Shown one piece after another: positions 46,450 through 55,702 of a stretch of DNA of 64,000 nucleotides; position 1 is the first letter of the stretch; each line of letters opens with the position of its first letter. The stretch is taken from contig CAVPNY010000009.1 in NCBI GenBank assembly GCA_963706905.1, positions 310,001 to 374,000 on the forward strand. Reading direction: 5' to 3'. The stretch comes from CAVPNY01 sp963706905 (lineage in GTDB: Bacteria; Chloroflexota; Anaerolineae; Anaerolineales; UBA4823). Made by a program: the position numbers and the translations under genes. The notes beneath the pieces were generated by a model. That model saw nothing but the letters and a program-made list of their open reading frames with translations, ran no database searches and was not told where the DNA came from.

Positions 46450-48234
46450 TTATGACACTTCCTGGGTAGCCTGAATAGCCAGCTCGATGAAGATCGACGA
46501 CGACCAGCCGAAGATTGGAGCAGCCTTGGGAGGGTTTTCACCTGTCTCTGGATGATAATATTCGTAGATATCCTTCTGCCTGGAAACCATATCCAGGGTT
46601 CGCTGGCGTAACTGGCGAGCCAGGTCCGGGAAACCAGAGCGTTGTAAACCTTCTATTAAAAGGTAGTTCACATTGATCCAGGTGGGGCCGCGCCACATCT
46701 GGTTCGGATCGTACTCGGGGTCGTCCAGGGCAACGGTTGGCACCGGGAACCGAGGCCAGAAGCGGCGCGGGTTGACCAGGTGGTCCGCCAGCTGGTGAGC
46801 AACCTCTATTGGCAGCCGTCCAGTGACCAGCGGGAACAGGCTGAACGGCGTGACGATCTTCACCGGAGCGCCTCTCCGCCGGGCCCAGAACAATCCCTCT
46901 ACGGGGTCCCATGACAGTCTCAGCATACGCTTGACCATAGCTGCCGCTCGCTTTTCCCACAAGCGGGCATCTTTTGCTTCACCGATCACGCCAGCGATTT
47001 TGGACATAGCCTCCTGCTGCAGGCATAGATAGGTATTGAGATCCGGCAATTCGACCGGCATACCGCCGTCCCAGAGCGGGCTATCATCTAAGCCCGAAGA
47101 ATATGGATGCTGGTACTCACATAGACCGTTGTGATTCAGATCATTCTTATCAAACCACCAGTCATTCCAGCGGCAAATCGGCTCGTAGATTTCATCCAGA
47201 AACTCGCGATCATTGCCATATTCATACAACTTCCAGGCAGCCCAGGCGATCAATGGAGGTTTGGTGACATCCGACTCCACCGGGAAGTTGAGATAGGTGA
47301 CTGTGCCTTCATCGTGCACAGCGTCCGGGATCATCCCGTCTTCGCGCTGGTGATCAAGCAGAATGCGCAGCTGATCCTGTGCCAGGCGCATGTCCACATA
47401 ACGGTAGGCCAGGGCATGGAAATAGGCATCCCATTGCCAGACCCCCACGTAGTGCAATTTGGAGGGGGTCATCGCCTCACGCGTGGTATAGAAACGGGTT
47501 GAGATCAGCCCGGCACGCATGATCCACCAGGCGAAATAATATTGGTTTTGGTACGCCTCCAGCACTGGCGGGACGGCGGCAAACCAGGTATGCCAGCGGT
47601 CGGCCGCGACAATATTGGCTTCAACCGGATCAGGGATATAGCGGTTAAAACCCAGGCGGGGTGTGATGTTGAGCAACACAACAGCGCCTTTATCCATCCC
47701 AGTACGCCCACCATCCAAGATCAGATTTACCTGCTGTGACTCCGAACCAGCAACCGAGATCGAGTTGCTCAACACCTGGGCATTGGTGGTGTAAGCGATG
47801 TTGCGCCGGATCTCGCCAGTCAGGTGCATCACCCCTCCCCGCCGATCAGTCTGCGCCCGGTCGAGATTAGCCTGGAAGCTTAAGCCGCAACGGCAAGGAG
47901 GCAGAGCCAGCATCAATGTTTCGCTGTCCAGGAAGATGAGGGCGAAAATCCCCAGCCGGGTATTAAACTCCAGCCGGTGAGGGTAACTGGTCATTTCGAA
48001 ATCCAATGGCGTGCCGTGCTCATCGGTAAATTGCCAGAGATCGACGAGCGGCGGCCGGCTGCGATATGAAGACAGCTTATCTTCGCGCTTTGACCAGCGC
48101 TCTGCCAGGCGCACCGAAAGATGATGATCGGATTGGTACACCAGAATGCGCGATCCGCGCTCGGTAAATGGGATCTCGTGCAGCTCAATCCGATCTTTGA
48201 GCAGGCGCAAATATTGGGATTGTGGCTCACTCAT
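46450..48234 (-). CDS. GH63-type glucosylglycerate/mannosylglycerate hydrolase
   Basis: 594 residues: an N-terminal beta-sandwich (about 1-200) and an (alpha/alpha)6 barrel. VGVWQWDAYFHALAY places the acid Asp at residue 269; HPETGENP near residue 563 holds the base Glu, as in characterised GgH and MGH enzymes. MIPDAVHDEG, SGLDDSPLWDG and MWRGPTWINVNYLL are further barrel motifs. It would cleave glucosylglycerate to glucose and glycerate in the cytoplasm (no signal peptide). It abuts the GT4 start and overlaps the GH13 stop by 8 bp. Confidence 0.85.
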   Translation of the reverse strand: MSEPQSQYLRLLKDRIELHEIPFTERGSRILVYQSDHHLSVRLAERWSKREDKLSSYRSRPPLVDLWQFTDEHGTPLDFEMTSYPHRLEFNTRLGIFALIFLDSETLMLALPPCRCGLSFQANLDRAQTDRRGGVMHLTGEIRRNIAYTTNAQVLSNSISVAGSESQQVNLILDGGRTGMDKGAVVLLNITPRLGFNRYIPDPVEANIVAADRWHTWFAAVPPVLEAYQNQYYFAWWIMRAGLISTRFYTTREAMTPSKLHYVGVWQWDAYFHALAYRYVDMRLAQDQLRILLDHQREDGMIPDAVHDEGTVTYLNFPVESDVTKPPLIAWAAWKLYEYGNDREFLDEIYEPICRWNDWWFDKNDLNHNGLCEYQHPYSSGLDDSPLWDGGMPVELPDLNTYLCLQQEAMSKIAGVIGEAKDARLWEKRAAAMVKRMLRLSWDPVEGLFWARRRGAPVKIVTPFSLFPLVTGRLPIEVAHQLADHLVNPRRFWPRFPVPTVALDDPEYDPNQMWRGPTWINVNYLLIEGLQRSGFPDLARQLRQRTLDMVSRQKDIYEYYHPETGENPPKAAPIFGWSSSIFIELAIQATQEVS

Positions 48235-49942
48235 CCATTTTCATCCATTTCACCTGGTAGGGGTTCAGTCGGAGGGTCAGATGCTTTCCAGTGACTGACT
48301 GGCGGCTGATCAAATCCATGGCGCGGGTAACGCCATGTTCAGCCAGGTTGATATCAACAAGTTGAGGCTGAGCGGTTAAGTTGTGCAGGCACAACACACA
48401 TTTCTGAGCAGCCGGGGAAATCCGCAGCAATCCAAAAATAGATGGTTGACATTCTACCACACGCGCTTCTCCGGAAGGGTGAAAGGCCGCATGCCCGGCG
48501 CGTAATGCCAGTAAGCCTCCCAAGCGGGAGAAAACCTGCGCCCGTAAGCTGCCCGGCTCAACTAGCTGTCTCTCCAATTCTTCTCGCAAGAGTTTCTGGC
48601 GATTAATACTGCGGTTTTGCCCGGTTTGCTTTACCCCTTCAGGCCAACCGCGCGAGCCAAACAGGCTATGAAAATAGATACCCGGTACTCCGGTCAACGA
48701 AAACAGGATGGCATGCGCAGCCACAAAGCGATCAATCTGCAGGGCAAGAGGTTCCCCACCAGCGGGATCGGACAGAGCATCGAAATAATTGATATTTAAC
48801 TCATATGGACTGGCGCTGCCATCCGGATTTTGTTTTTCAGAGACCAGTCCACCATGGGCGAGGACCTGGTTGACCAGCTCGTCAATAGCTGCATCAGGCA
48901 GCAAGCCTTGCGCCGGATTCAGACCGATCCCATCGTGGGAAGCCAGGAAATTGAAGAAAGTAGTCTTTTTGGAGGGAAGCGCCAGCTTCGCGGCCCATTC
49001 AGCGAATATCCGCGCGTCCCCGTTCCGAAAGGCATGCAGCACCAACGGCGGCAGGGCGAAGTTGTAAACCAATTGGGCCTCGTTATACCCATCGCCAAAA
49101 TAGGAGAGGTTATCGGCGTGCGGGACATTCGTCTCGGTGATCAGCAAGACATGCGGAGCAACTTCGTTCAGGACGAGGCGCAGCAATTGGATGATGCTAT
49201 GCGTTTGCGGGCGATGGATGGAGGAAGTTCCCTCTTCTTTCCACAAGTAGGCGATAGCATCCAGGCGGATCAATTCCGCGCCATGGGCAACATAATCCAG
49301 CAGCAGGTCAATGATCTCCAACAATACCGCCGGGTTGCGATAATTCAGATCAACCTGATCAGCGCTGAATGTGGTCCATACAGCTTTCTCACCAGATGGG
49401 GTGTTGAAGCGGGTGAGCAGCGGCTGCGCTCGCGGCCGGACAACCTGCGTCAGGTCAGACCCTCCTGGAACTGTGATGAAGTAATCCTTATAGATTGGAT
49501 CATCCCTTAAGAAAGCATGGAACCAGGCACTGTGTGCCGAGGCATGGTTGATCACCGCATCAAACATCAGGCGGAAGCGCTCACCCAGATGAACAATATC
49601 CGCCCATTCGCCGAAGGCTGGATCAACAACCCGGTAATCGATCACCGAAAAGCCATCATCCGAAGAAGCCGGGTAAAAAGGCAACAGATGAATCCCGCTC
49701 ACCTTTCCTGGAAGGGTTTTCGCACAAAACTCTGCCAGGGATTGGAGAGGGAATCTCCCCGGTTCCTTGACCTGGTCGGGATAGGCGATCAGGATGGCGT
49801 CTGCCTGGCTAAGTCCCTGGCGGCTCGGCTGGGGGATCAAATCCCGATAGCGATCCAGGGTGGCTCGCAATTTTTGATCGGCGATCGCCCCCTGCAAGTC
49901 GCCGTACAGATCGCGCAGGATGGTACTCCACTGAGATTCCAT
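48227..49942 (-). CDS. GH13_18 sucrose-phosphorylase-like enzyme, probable glucosylglycerate phosphorylase
   Basis: 571 residues. Catalytic residues follow the GH13 pattern: MFDAVINHASAHSAWF, nucleophile Asp228 in LIRLDAIAYLW, acid Glu270 in LLITETNVPHADN, and Asp337 in FLASHDGIG. GH13_18 enzymes use phosphate to split sucrose or related glucosides into glucose-1-phosphate. Some members use glucosylglycerate, and the neighbours here favour that substrate. GGAAGGT lies 4 nt before the ATG. It may head the operon, or be read from genes further upstream. Confidence 0.85.
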   Translation of the reverse strand: MESQWSTILRDLYGDLQGAIADQKLRATLDRYRDLIPQPSRQGLSQADAILIAYPDQVKEPGRFPLQSLAEFCAKTLPGKVSGIHLLPFYPASSDDGFSVIDYRVVDPAFGEWADIVHLGERFRLMFDAVINHASAHSAWFHAFLRDDPIYKDYFITVPGGSDLTQVVRPRAQPLLTRFNTPSGEKAVWTTFSADQVDLNYRNPAVLLEIIDLLLDYVAHGAELIRLDAIAYLWKEEGTSSIHRPQTHSIIQLLRLVLNEVAPHVLLITETNVPHADNLSYFGDGYNEAQLVYNFALPPLVLHAFRNGDARIFAEWAAKLALPSKKTTFFNFLASHDGIGLNPAQGLLPDAAIDELVNQVLAHGGLVSEKQNPDGSASPYELNINYFDALSDPAGGEPLALQIDRFVAAHAILFSLTGVPGIYFHSLFGSRGWPEGVKQTGQNRSINRQKLLREELERQLVEPGSLRAQVFSRLGGLLALRAGHAAFHPSGEARVVECQPSIFGLLRISPAAQKCVLCLHNLTAQPQLVDINLAEHGVTRAMDLISRQSVTGKHLTLRLNPYQVKWMKMDE

Positions 49943-50012
49943 ATCAACCTTCCAGGATTACCCTGGGTAATTCACAGGCAAATCCAGCACTCCCCCACGA
50001 AGGTCTGAATTC

Positions 50013-51005
50013 TTAATTCGCATATTTCCCAATATCAAGCTCTACATACGGCACACCCTGCTCGATACGATCTTTACGACCTGCCATGAACTTTTCGACC
50101 CACGCGTCCGCCTGGCCAGCTGAATAGCTCCGGTATACCTGGGTATATATCCCAATCTCCAACAGTTTTAGAAAATTGGGCAGGTTCTCAAGCGAGAACT
50201 TGCTCAGAGCCAATTCCTTTCTGTACCCCTTCAGACAATCAGCCAGGATCTGGCCTGCGAAACTGGCTTTGTCCACCACCGGGTAAACTACCAGCATATC
50301 GAACAAAATCATGGCGATGTCCATGGCATACCACCCATAGCAACAATCATCGAAATCCAGAATTGTCACTGTATTATCCGTCATATCCACCATGAAGTTC
50401 CCCAGGTGTAAATCAGCATGGATGAGGCCATAATCTTCTGTTTGTCTTGGTAGAGCCTGGATGAGTTGCATGATCTCGGTTTTTCTTTTCAGGATGGCCG
50501 CCTGAGAAGGGTCGAGCCCACCCCCGGGATTGAAACAGTTGCCCATCTGGTCCCAAGCTGGCCGAGTCAGAGAGACATCCACTGGCTTATATGAGCTAGC
50601 AAGGGCATGCAGCCTGCCAATCGCCTGGCCCAGACTTTCAAACAATTGGCCATTCCATTGTTCAAATGAGATCGTTTCCGCCAGGACCCCCCGCGCTTTC
50701 TCATACACCACACACAGGTAATGGTCAGAATTGACCGGGACCATTTCGATTAAATTCCCATCTCGCGACGGCACAGGGCGAGTGACAGCCGCCCCGTGCC
50801 TGGCCAGGTAATCCATCCAGGACAGGATTGCTTTGGTGGAGGGCAAGTCGATTTCCTGATTCGGCGGGGTAATGCGCAGAACGAGCTCCTGCCCATCTCT
50901 GGTGAATACATGGACATCGCTGACGTGACCCCCAGACAGACTCTTCAGGTCAGATTGCGTAATGCCATATAGGCGGGTGGCTATTTCCAAGGCAACTGAA
51001 TTCAT
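50013..51005 (-). CDS. APH-family small-molecule kinase
   Basis: 330 residues with the aminoglycoside phosphotransferase/choline-kinase fold. The Brenner motif GLIHADLHLGNFMVD and the metal-binding ILDFDDCCYGWYAMDIA are intact, and VLRITPPNQEIDLPS is in the ATP-binding lobe. The substrate is unknown; a sugar, glycerate-like or choline-like alcohol is possible. GGAG lies about 10 nt before the ATG. It sits 70 bp upstream of the GH13_18 gene on the same strand. Confidence 0.85.
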   Translation of the reverse strand: MNSVALEIATRLYGITQSDLKSLSGGHVSDVHVFTRDGQELVLRITPPNQEIDLPSTKAILSWMDYLARHGAAVTRPVPSRDGNLIEMVPVNSDHYLCVVYEKARGVLAETISFEQWNGQLFESLGQAIGRLHALASSYKPVDVSLTRPAWDQMGNCFNPGGGLDPSQAAILKRKTEIMQLIQALPRQTEDYGLIHADLHLGNFMVDMTDNTVTILDFDDCCYGWYAMDIAMILFDMLVVYPVVDKASFAGQILADCLKGYRKELALSKFSLENLPNFLKLLEIGIYTQVYRSYSAGQADAWVEKFMAGRKDRIEQGVPYVELDIGKYAN

Positions 51006-51008
51006 GCT

Positions 51009-51782
51009 CTATGCTCCAGTCTCTAACGCTGTTTCTAACCAGGCGACACTTTCGAGAATGGTGGCCTTATTGAACGGTTTGGCGATCAAGCGAGTTTTTT
51101 CTGGCAAGTAACGCTTCAACTGAGCAACCTGCTCCCTTTGCAACGATCCCTTGAATGGCTCAGCGTGGTGATCCACCTTGCCATCATTACTATGCACATA
51201 CACCGTTGAGCAAGCAGGTGCAATCTGCGCCAACCAGGCCGGCAGATCGATTTCCGAATACACCAGGAAATGTCCCAGGTCAAAAGCCAGTTTGAAGTTC
51301 TGCCTGCCAACCCCTTCGACCACTCGGACCAGGTAACCCGGGTGGGCCTCAAAGGTGTTGCACAATGAGATCGTAAGACCAGGATCGACCGACTCCAAGA
51401 AAGCTCCCCAGAAGTCAACGCTGCGATCAACCCAATCTTGCTCATAAATCGGCAGGCGAATAATGGGTAGAAAGGTTGAGAGGAAGATAATCTCTCTGGC
51501 GCCAATCCCGCTGGCAAAGTCCAGTGCTTGATCGAAGCGCTGCCGGACAATTTTACGCACCAACCGATCCGGCGTGCCTGGGTTCAAGTCAATATATGGC
51601 CCGCTGAGAGCAATTTCACCGGGATACCCGGCGAGGATGGCCTTGATCCCAGGTAATTTCTGCTTACTCTGATCGGCGAATCCAGGAAACAGGAAATCCT
51701 CCAGCTCGATCAGCGGTAGCCGGAAGAGTTGATCAAGATATTCTGGTATATCATCCACAGCAATGCCGAATCCGATTCTCAT
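51009..51782 (-). CDS. Sugar phosphate isomerase/epimerase-like TIM barrel
   Basis: 257 residues from ATG 51782 (MRIGFGIAVDDIPEYLDQL). The extended upstream frame overlaps the DUF5655 gene and is unlikely. The AP_endonuc_2/xylose-isomerase-like fold is suggested by ISLCNTFEAHPGYLVRVV and LAFDLGHFLVYSE, with YVHSNDGKVDHHAEP as a metal-site strand. The substrate is unknown. It is 3 bp upstream of the APH kinase start, so the two are probably one functional unit. Confidence 0.78.
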   Translation of the reverse strand: MRIGFGIAVDDIPEYLDQLFRLPLIELEDFLFPGFADQSKQKLPGIKAILAGYPGEIALSGPYIDLNPGTPDRLVRKIVRQRFDQALDFASGIGAREIIFLSTFLPIIRLPIYEQDWVDRSVDFWGAFLESVDPGLTISLCNTFEAHPGYLVRVVEGVGRQNFKLAFDLGHFLVYSEIDLPAWLAQIAPACSTVYVHSNDGKVDHHAEPFKGSLQREQVAQLKRYLPEKTRLIAKPFNKATILESVAWLETALETGA

Positions 51783-51784
51783 AG

Positions 51785-52210
51785 CTACTCCTCTCCCCAG
51801 GCATAGCCCAGCTTCAACCAACCCAGCAACTCGCCATCCAGGTCTTCGGGAGATAGGATGCGGAGATGATTGACATAGCAAGCCTGATCCAGCGCTTCAA
51901 TTCTGTCCACCCGCTGGCTCTCGATCGGGCGAGATGTCACGATGTGGATAGCCAGATGCTGCCTGCCAATACGATTCACAGCCGCGAAGATGCGCCGGTT
52001 TTGAAAGCCTATGCGGGTCTTTGCAGGAGTGATCTCGACCACGCCAAGCGACAGGACCATGCCCTCAAATTGCCGGTATAGTTTCACCGATCTCTCTGCC
52101 TTCCCCGATAGGTAGTCCTGTACTGTGTAGCTTCCGCAGGCATGCGATTGAGCGGATCGGGTAAAACGCCGCCCACAGCGCGGGCATGACCACATAGGAG
52201 GCTGGTTCAA
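51785..52210 (-). CDS. DUF5655 protein with zinc-finger N-terminus
   Basis: 141 residues. WSCPRCGRRFTRSAQSHAC forms a plausible zinc site; the rest (RQFEGMVLSLGVVEITPAKT, RQHLAIHIVTSRPI) matches the DUF5655 domain of unknown function. It overlaps the RlaP-like gene by 4 bp (ATGA) and is followed 2 bp later by the isomerase start. Confidence 0.8.
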   Translation of the reverse strand: MNQPPMWSCPRCGRRFTRSAQSHACGSYTVQDYLSGKAERSVKLYRQFEGMVLSLGVVEITPAKTRIGFQNRRIFAAVNRIGRQHLAIHIVTSRPIESQRVDRIEALDQACYVNHLRILSPEDLDGELLGWLKLGYAWGEE

Positions 52211-52989
52211 CTCATAACCCAGGCCTCCTCGAGCGCCCGCCGGAATACTTTATCCAACTCCTCGGTCGGAGCAAGGTTTCCTGTCAGCTTCACTTTCATT
52301 GACGATAATCTCTCAATTTCAGTCTCGATAAACTCACTTATCGCAGGGATGCGCGGACCAATGGCTAATTCGTCTCCTTGGCTTTTTCTCGTAATCAAGC
52401 GATCTATCTCACCCCGTAAGGATGGGTCTATCACCAGCTTATCTACCAGGATTTTAAATTCTGTCGGTACGACCCCATAACCTTGCTCAATCCATTTGGT
52501 CGCTAAGATTGGTCGAAGGACATAGAAATATTTTTTTATCCACACCGTTTCACTCTTAAGATACTCACGGTAATTTCCCTCGGCCATATGGAGATAATGA
52601 TAAATACAAGCCTGGGGGGAATAATATGTTTCAGCCAAACAACGTAATGATGTTGCCAACGTGAATTGATCAAAGTAAATGATCGGTGAGCCAAGCCATT
52701 CAAACAGGGGAGGATTTGATTTTCTGAACAACCTTAATGCCTTACGAATGTCCCAGCCATTAACATCTAGGCCTGCGGTGATTGGTCGTTCAATGACGTC
52801 CCGTCGGTCATCGATCGATAAATACCATTCTTGCGGATGGATGAAAAGAAAACGGACATCATAATCGCTGTCCTGGGAGGAAAAACCCCACGCCCGGCTG
52901 CCAGACTCGCAAGCGTATAAAACCCGAACCTTCTCCTCAAATTCGATTTGTCGTAGAACCGCATGGATTGCTTCAATAATATCAGGCAT
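52207..52989 (-). CDS. Polymerase-beta-type nucleotidyltransferase (YcgL/RlaP family)
   Basis: 260 residues. The nucleotidyltransferase core ACESGSRAWGFSSQDSDYDVRF has the GS and D-x-D catalytic motif of the Pol-beta superfamily, and VIERPITAGLDVNGWDIRKAL fits the RlaP group sometimes linked to RNA ligases. No RNA ligase is present here. The target is unknown. It is first in a coupled set with the DUF5655, isomerase and APH-kinase genes. Confidence 0.83.
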   Translation of the reverse strand: MPDIIEAIHAVLRQIEFEEKVRVLYACESGSRAWGFSSQDSDYDVRFLFIHPQEWYLSIDDRRDVIERPITAGLDVNGWDIRKALRLFRKSNPPLFEWLGSPIIYFDQFTLATSLRCLAETYYSPQACIYHYLHMAEGNYREYLKSETVWIKKYFYVLRPILATKWIEQGYGVVPTEFKILVDKLVIDPSLRGEIDRLITRKSQGDELAIGPRIPAISEFIETEIERLSSMKVKLTGNLAPTEELDKVFRRALEEAWVMS

Positions 52990-53043
52990 TCAATTTCTTT
53001 TCCAAAGGGTTATTGAAAATATTTTGTCCACAACAATCCAACT

Positions 53044-53835
53044 TCATGGTCCCCCGCCCGTCGAATTGATCGTCTGCCCAGTGATCCATTGGGCATCGTC
53101 CGTGCACAGCCAGGCAACCAGCCGGGCGGCGTCCTCGGGCGCTCCCCAGCGACCTTGCGGTTCGAGCTCCAACACGATGCGGTACAAATCTGGCGAGGCG
53201 TACCCGGTGTCAGTGGCACCCGGATTGACTGAATTAACCGTGATCCCGCGCCGCGCCAGGTAAGCTGATAGGCTCAACGTGAGCGGATAAAGCGCACCCT
53301 TGGAGGCGATATAAGCCAACTCGTTTGGCATAGGGCTTCCTTGCTGCCCGGAGGTCATCATTACGATCCGCCCGCCGGGCCGACCATCGTGCTGAGCGGC
53401 GAAACCCTTGATCAACAAGAGAGTTGCACGTACATTGATAAGCAGGTGGCGGTCAATCTCTTCTGATCTCAAATCCTCGAGAGGCGTCGATGTGCTATAG
53501 GCGTGATTGGCAACCAGAATATCCAGACGCCCGAAGGTTTGTACGGCAGAATTGATCAATTCCTGCGGCGCATCCGCGTCCATAAAGTTCGCCTCGCGAT
53601 GCTCGACTCGCACTCCAAGGCTACGCAACGTCTCCAGGATCACCGGGATGGCTTGTGGATCTCCGCCGTAAGGTTGTTCAGCGTCAAAAGGCGCATAAGA
53701 ATGAATGAGTAAATCAGCGCCAAACAATGCCAGACGTTGGGCAATAGCAAAACCGATCCCTATCCGCCGGCTGACGCCTGTGACCAGGGCAACCCTGCCC
53801 ATCAGTGGTTTCACGATTACGCTATCATCATTCAC
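53044..53835 (-). CDS. Short-chain dehydrogenase/reductase
   Basis: 263 residues. Cofactor motif VALVTGVSRRIGIGFAIA, structural motif ILVANHAYSTS in place of NNAG, and active-site YIASKGAL with an upstream Ser in MMTSGQQGS. The C-terminal INSTGG end is typical of 3-ketoacyl-reductase-like SDRs. Substrate unknown. It begins directly after the stop of the repaired zinc-ribbon gene. Confidence 0.88.
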   Translation of the reverse strand: MNDDSVIVKPLMGRVALVTGVSRRIGIGFAIAQRLALFGADLLIHSYAPFDAEQPYGGDPQAIPVILETLRSLGVRVEHREANFMDADAPQELINSAVQTFGRLDILVANHAYSTSTPLEDLRSEEIDRHLLINVRATLLLIKGFAAQHDGRPGGRIVMMTSGQQGSPMPNELAYIASKGALYPLTLSLSAYLARRGITVNSVNPGATDTGYASPDLYRIVLELEPQGRWGAPEDAARLVAWLCTDDAQWITGQTINSTGGGP

Positions 53836-54152
53836 TTATGCTGCGGCGAGGCGGTTAGGCCGCCGGAGCGCTTCCCCAGCCACAAACCGATCCAGGGCCT
53901 GTTGTGCCTCTTTAATCCAGCACCCGTGATCTCCCGGTAAAGAATAGTCGCCTGTACACGTTTCCCGGCGCGCATCAAGGCTGCCACCTCGGTCAAAGAC
54001 GGATCGGGTATTTGTGGATCAGGTTTCGGCGCAGATGGAGTAAGCTGCGCGACCACCACCGAAGCGCCGCAATAAGCGCATTTTAGGACTTCTCTAGAGC
54101 CATCATAATCCAGAGGTCCACTGCAATTCGGGCAACATATGGATTGAATCAT
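53836..54152 (-). CDS. Zinc-ribbon protein with L7/L12-like C-terminal motif, frameshifted
   Basis: About 105 residues from ATG 54152. CPNCSGPLDYDG and CAYCGA form a zinc ribbon; a Pro-rich linker leads to EVAALMRAGKRVQATILYREITGAGLK. There the reading frame slips: adding one base in the A run near 53910 lets it continue as EAQQALDRFVAGEAL up to the stop at 53836. The helical end resembles the ribosomal L7/L12 C-terminal motif used in some bacterial zinc-ribbon proteins. Function unknown. Confidence 0.65.
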
Positions 54153-54183
54153 CTCACCGCATCCAGACCAGGCTAATGAAATC

Positions 54184-54549
54184 CTATTTGCGAAGCTCGG
54201 CTGGCAGCTCAAATAATCCGTCAGGGCCAGGTACAAAGTTTATCACCTGGTAGACTGCATTCAGGTTCAAGGGGCCATAAATATGGGGGAATTGATCGGC
54301 CCCGCCCTCCAGGTTCTCTTCCCGTACCGGCGCGGCTACACGCTCCCGATCGATACACAGCAATACCAGACCCGTCTGGCCGGGGAACAATGTATTGGCG
54401 ACTTTCAGAACCTGTTCAGGCCGGGAGCAGTGGATGAAACCTTCGGAAGACAGGCTGGCAGTCTGATAAAACCCCACCTCCATTGCATGCTGCCATTCCC
54501 CAAGCGATGTTATATGCAGTATCGTTCCAGCATACTTCTTAGTTTTCAT
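54184..54549 (-). CDS. DUF952 protein
   Basis: 121 residues with the DUF952 landmarks ILHITSLGEWQHA, SEGFIHCSRPEQV and FPHIYGPLNLNAV. The His and Arg in these blocks suggest an ADP-ribosyl/glutathione-transferase-like pocket in this uncharacterised family. No function is established. It starts 3 bp after the next upstream gene. Confidence 0.85.
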   Translation of the reverse strand: MKTKKYAGTILHITSLGEWQHAMEVGFYQTASLSSEGFIHCSRPEQVLKVANTLFPGQTGLVLLCIDRERVAAPVREENLEGGADQFPHIYGPLNLNAVYQVINFVPGPDGLFELPAELRK

Positions 54550-54552
54550 AAA

Positions 54553-54822
54553 TCACTTTTGCTGCTTTTTTTGGGCTCTTTGTTCTTGGGCAATGCGCTC
54601 AAAAATCAGAGCCAGATTTCCATCCGGAATGTCGGAAACAATCACGCCATAGCGCTGCTGGATCTTCGCCTCGAAATCTTCGATATCACCAATCAGAAAG
54701 AAATCGGAGAGGCTCGACCGGGGACTGATTACAGTCGTTGAATAATCCAGCTCCAGGATGTTGGTGATGAAATCCTGGACGAGTTCTTTATGCTTGCGGA
54801 AGGCGAAGGAAGGGAACAGCAT
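54553..54822 (-). CDS. Small hypothetical protein, 89 residues
   Basis: No family recognised. The middle, SLSDFFLIGDIEDFEAKIQQ then RYGVIVSD, has the helix spacing of acyl-carrier-like four-helix proteins but lacks the DSL phosphopantetheine site. The C-terminus is Gln/Lys-rich. It is adjacent to the DUF952 gene and probably in its operon. Confidence 0.55.
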   Translation of the reverse strand: MLFPSFAFRKHKELVQDFITNILELDYSTTVISPRSSLSDFFLIGDIEDFEAKIQQRYGVIVSDIPDGNLALIFERIAQEQRAQKKQQK

Positions 54823-54883
54823 ACCCCCAGTTTAGCACATCCATCGCGCAGATGGTGACTCGTTTGGAGAAAGAGCTGATTGA

Positions 54884-55702
54884 TTATCGCAATAAAGTGG
54901 CGTAATAGATGGCAGCGCCGATGTGGATAAATGCGGCAGTGAAGAGCGCCAGACCAATAGGAACGTGCACAGCATGCCACAAAGCCAGGGTGCGGCGGGC
55001 CATTGCCAGGGAGGCCATCTGACGTCGGAGAAGATTACGCTGCCGGATCAGGTCATCGAGCTTGTCAGCCTGCTGCCGAATTGAGGCATCCATCCGCCGC
55101 CTGGCTTTGCGCCAGCTGGATTTGTTTTGCCACGTTCTCCAGGGGGTTTCCAGCAGCAAAACCAGCGGCTGACCTGGCAAGCCTGGTTGAATAGTAGCAA
55201 GGGAGACCAGGGCTGGAGCCGCTTGAGGGTTCGCTTGCAACCAAGCGCTAATCTGGCTCTCCGCAATCGCAATGTGCTGAGCAAGCATGCCCTCGTCCAA
55301 TTCCGCCCCGTCCAACGTGCGTGGCACTGCAGTGTAAATATATCTCCCGATGAAACCACTCAACACAATCACCAGAGTTAGCAGAGTAACCAGGCCGGCA
55401 AGGCCATTGAATTTCCAGGAGGAATGCAATAGCACCAGAAAGGGTCCAACAATTCCGGTGACAATATGAAAATCGAGCCAGGTTGCCATGCGCCCCCAGT
55501 GTGCTTTGCGGCTGCGTTTGCGTAACGAGTATAAGGTCTCTGTCATAAGCATCAAAATAAAACCAAGGATGCCAAGCATGTGACCGAATAGCTCGCTGGC
55601 TTTTGGAATTTCACCTAATAATGCCACGATCACCAGATAGAAGACACTGGTCCCTAGAATTATGATGAAGGCGATCCACAGTTCACGGTTACTGCGCTGC
55701 AT
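54884..55702 (-). CDS. Haem-b-like membrane protein of the multihaem operon
   Basis: 272 residues with about five membrane helices. Histidines lie within helices: FGHMLGILGFILM, DFHIVTGIVGPFLVLLHSSW, and LWHAVHVPIGLALFTAAFIHIGAAIYY near the C-terminus, a pattern compatible with two b-type haems as in quinol or ferric-reductase-like cytochromes. Between the fourth and fifth helices is a 110-residue basic, coiled-coil-prone segment (RRRMDASIRQQADKLDDLIR). It overlaps the FAD oxidoreductase stop by 14 bp and ends the operon. The haem role is inferred. Confidence 0.72.
   Translation of the reverse strand: MQRSNRELWIAFIIILGTSVFYLVIVALLGEIPKASELFGHMLGILGFILMLMTETLYSLRKRSRKAHWGRMATWLDFHIVTGIVGPFLVLLHSSWKFNGLAGLVTLLTLVIVLSGFIGRYIYTAVPRTLDGAELDEGMLAQHIAIAESQISAWLQANPQAAPALVSLATIQPGLPGQPLVLLLETPWRTWQNKSSWRKARRRMDASIRQQADKLDDLIRQRNLLRRQMASLAMARRTLALWHAVHVPIGLALFTAAFIHIGAAIYYATLLR

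Noticed and set aside
48830..49510. 226-codon plus-strand ORF
   Set aside because: Antisense to the GH13_18 gene, whose catalytic motifs are intact; no independent support.
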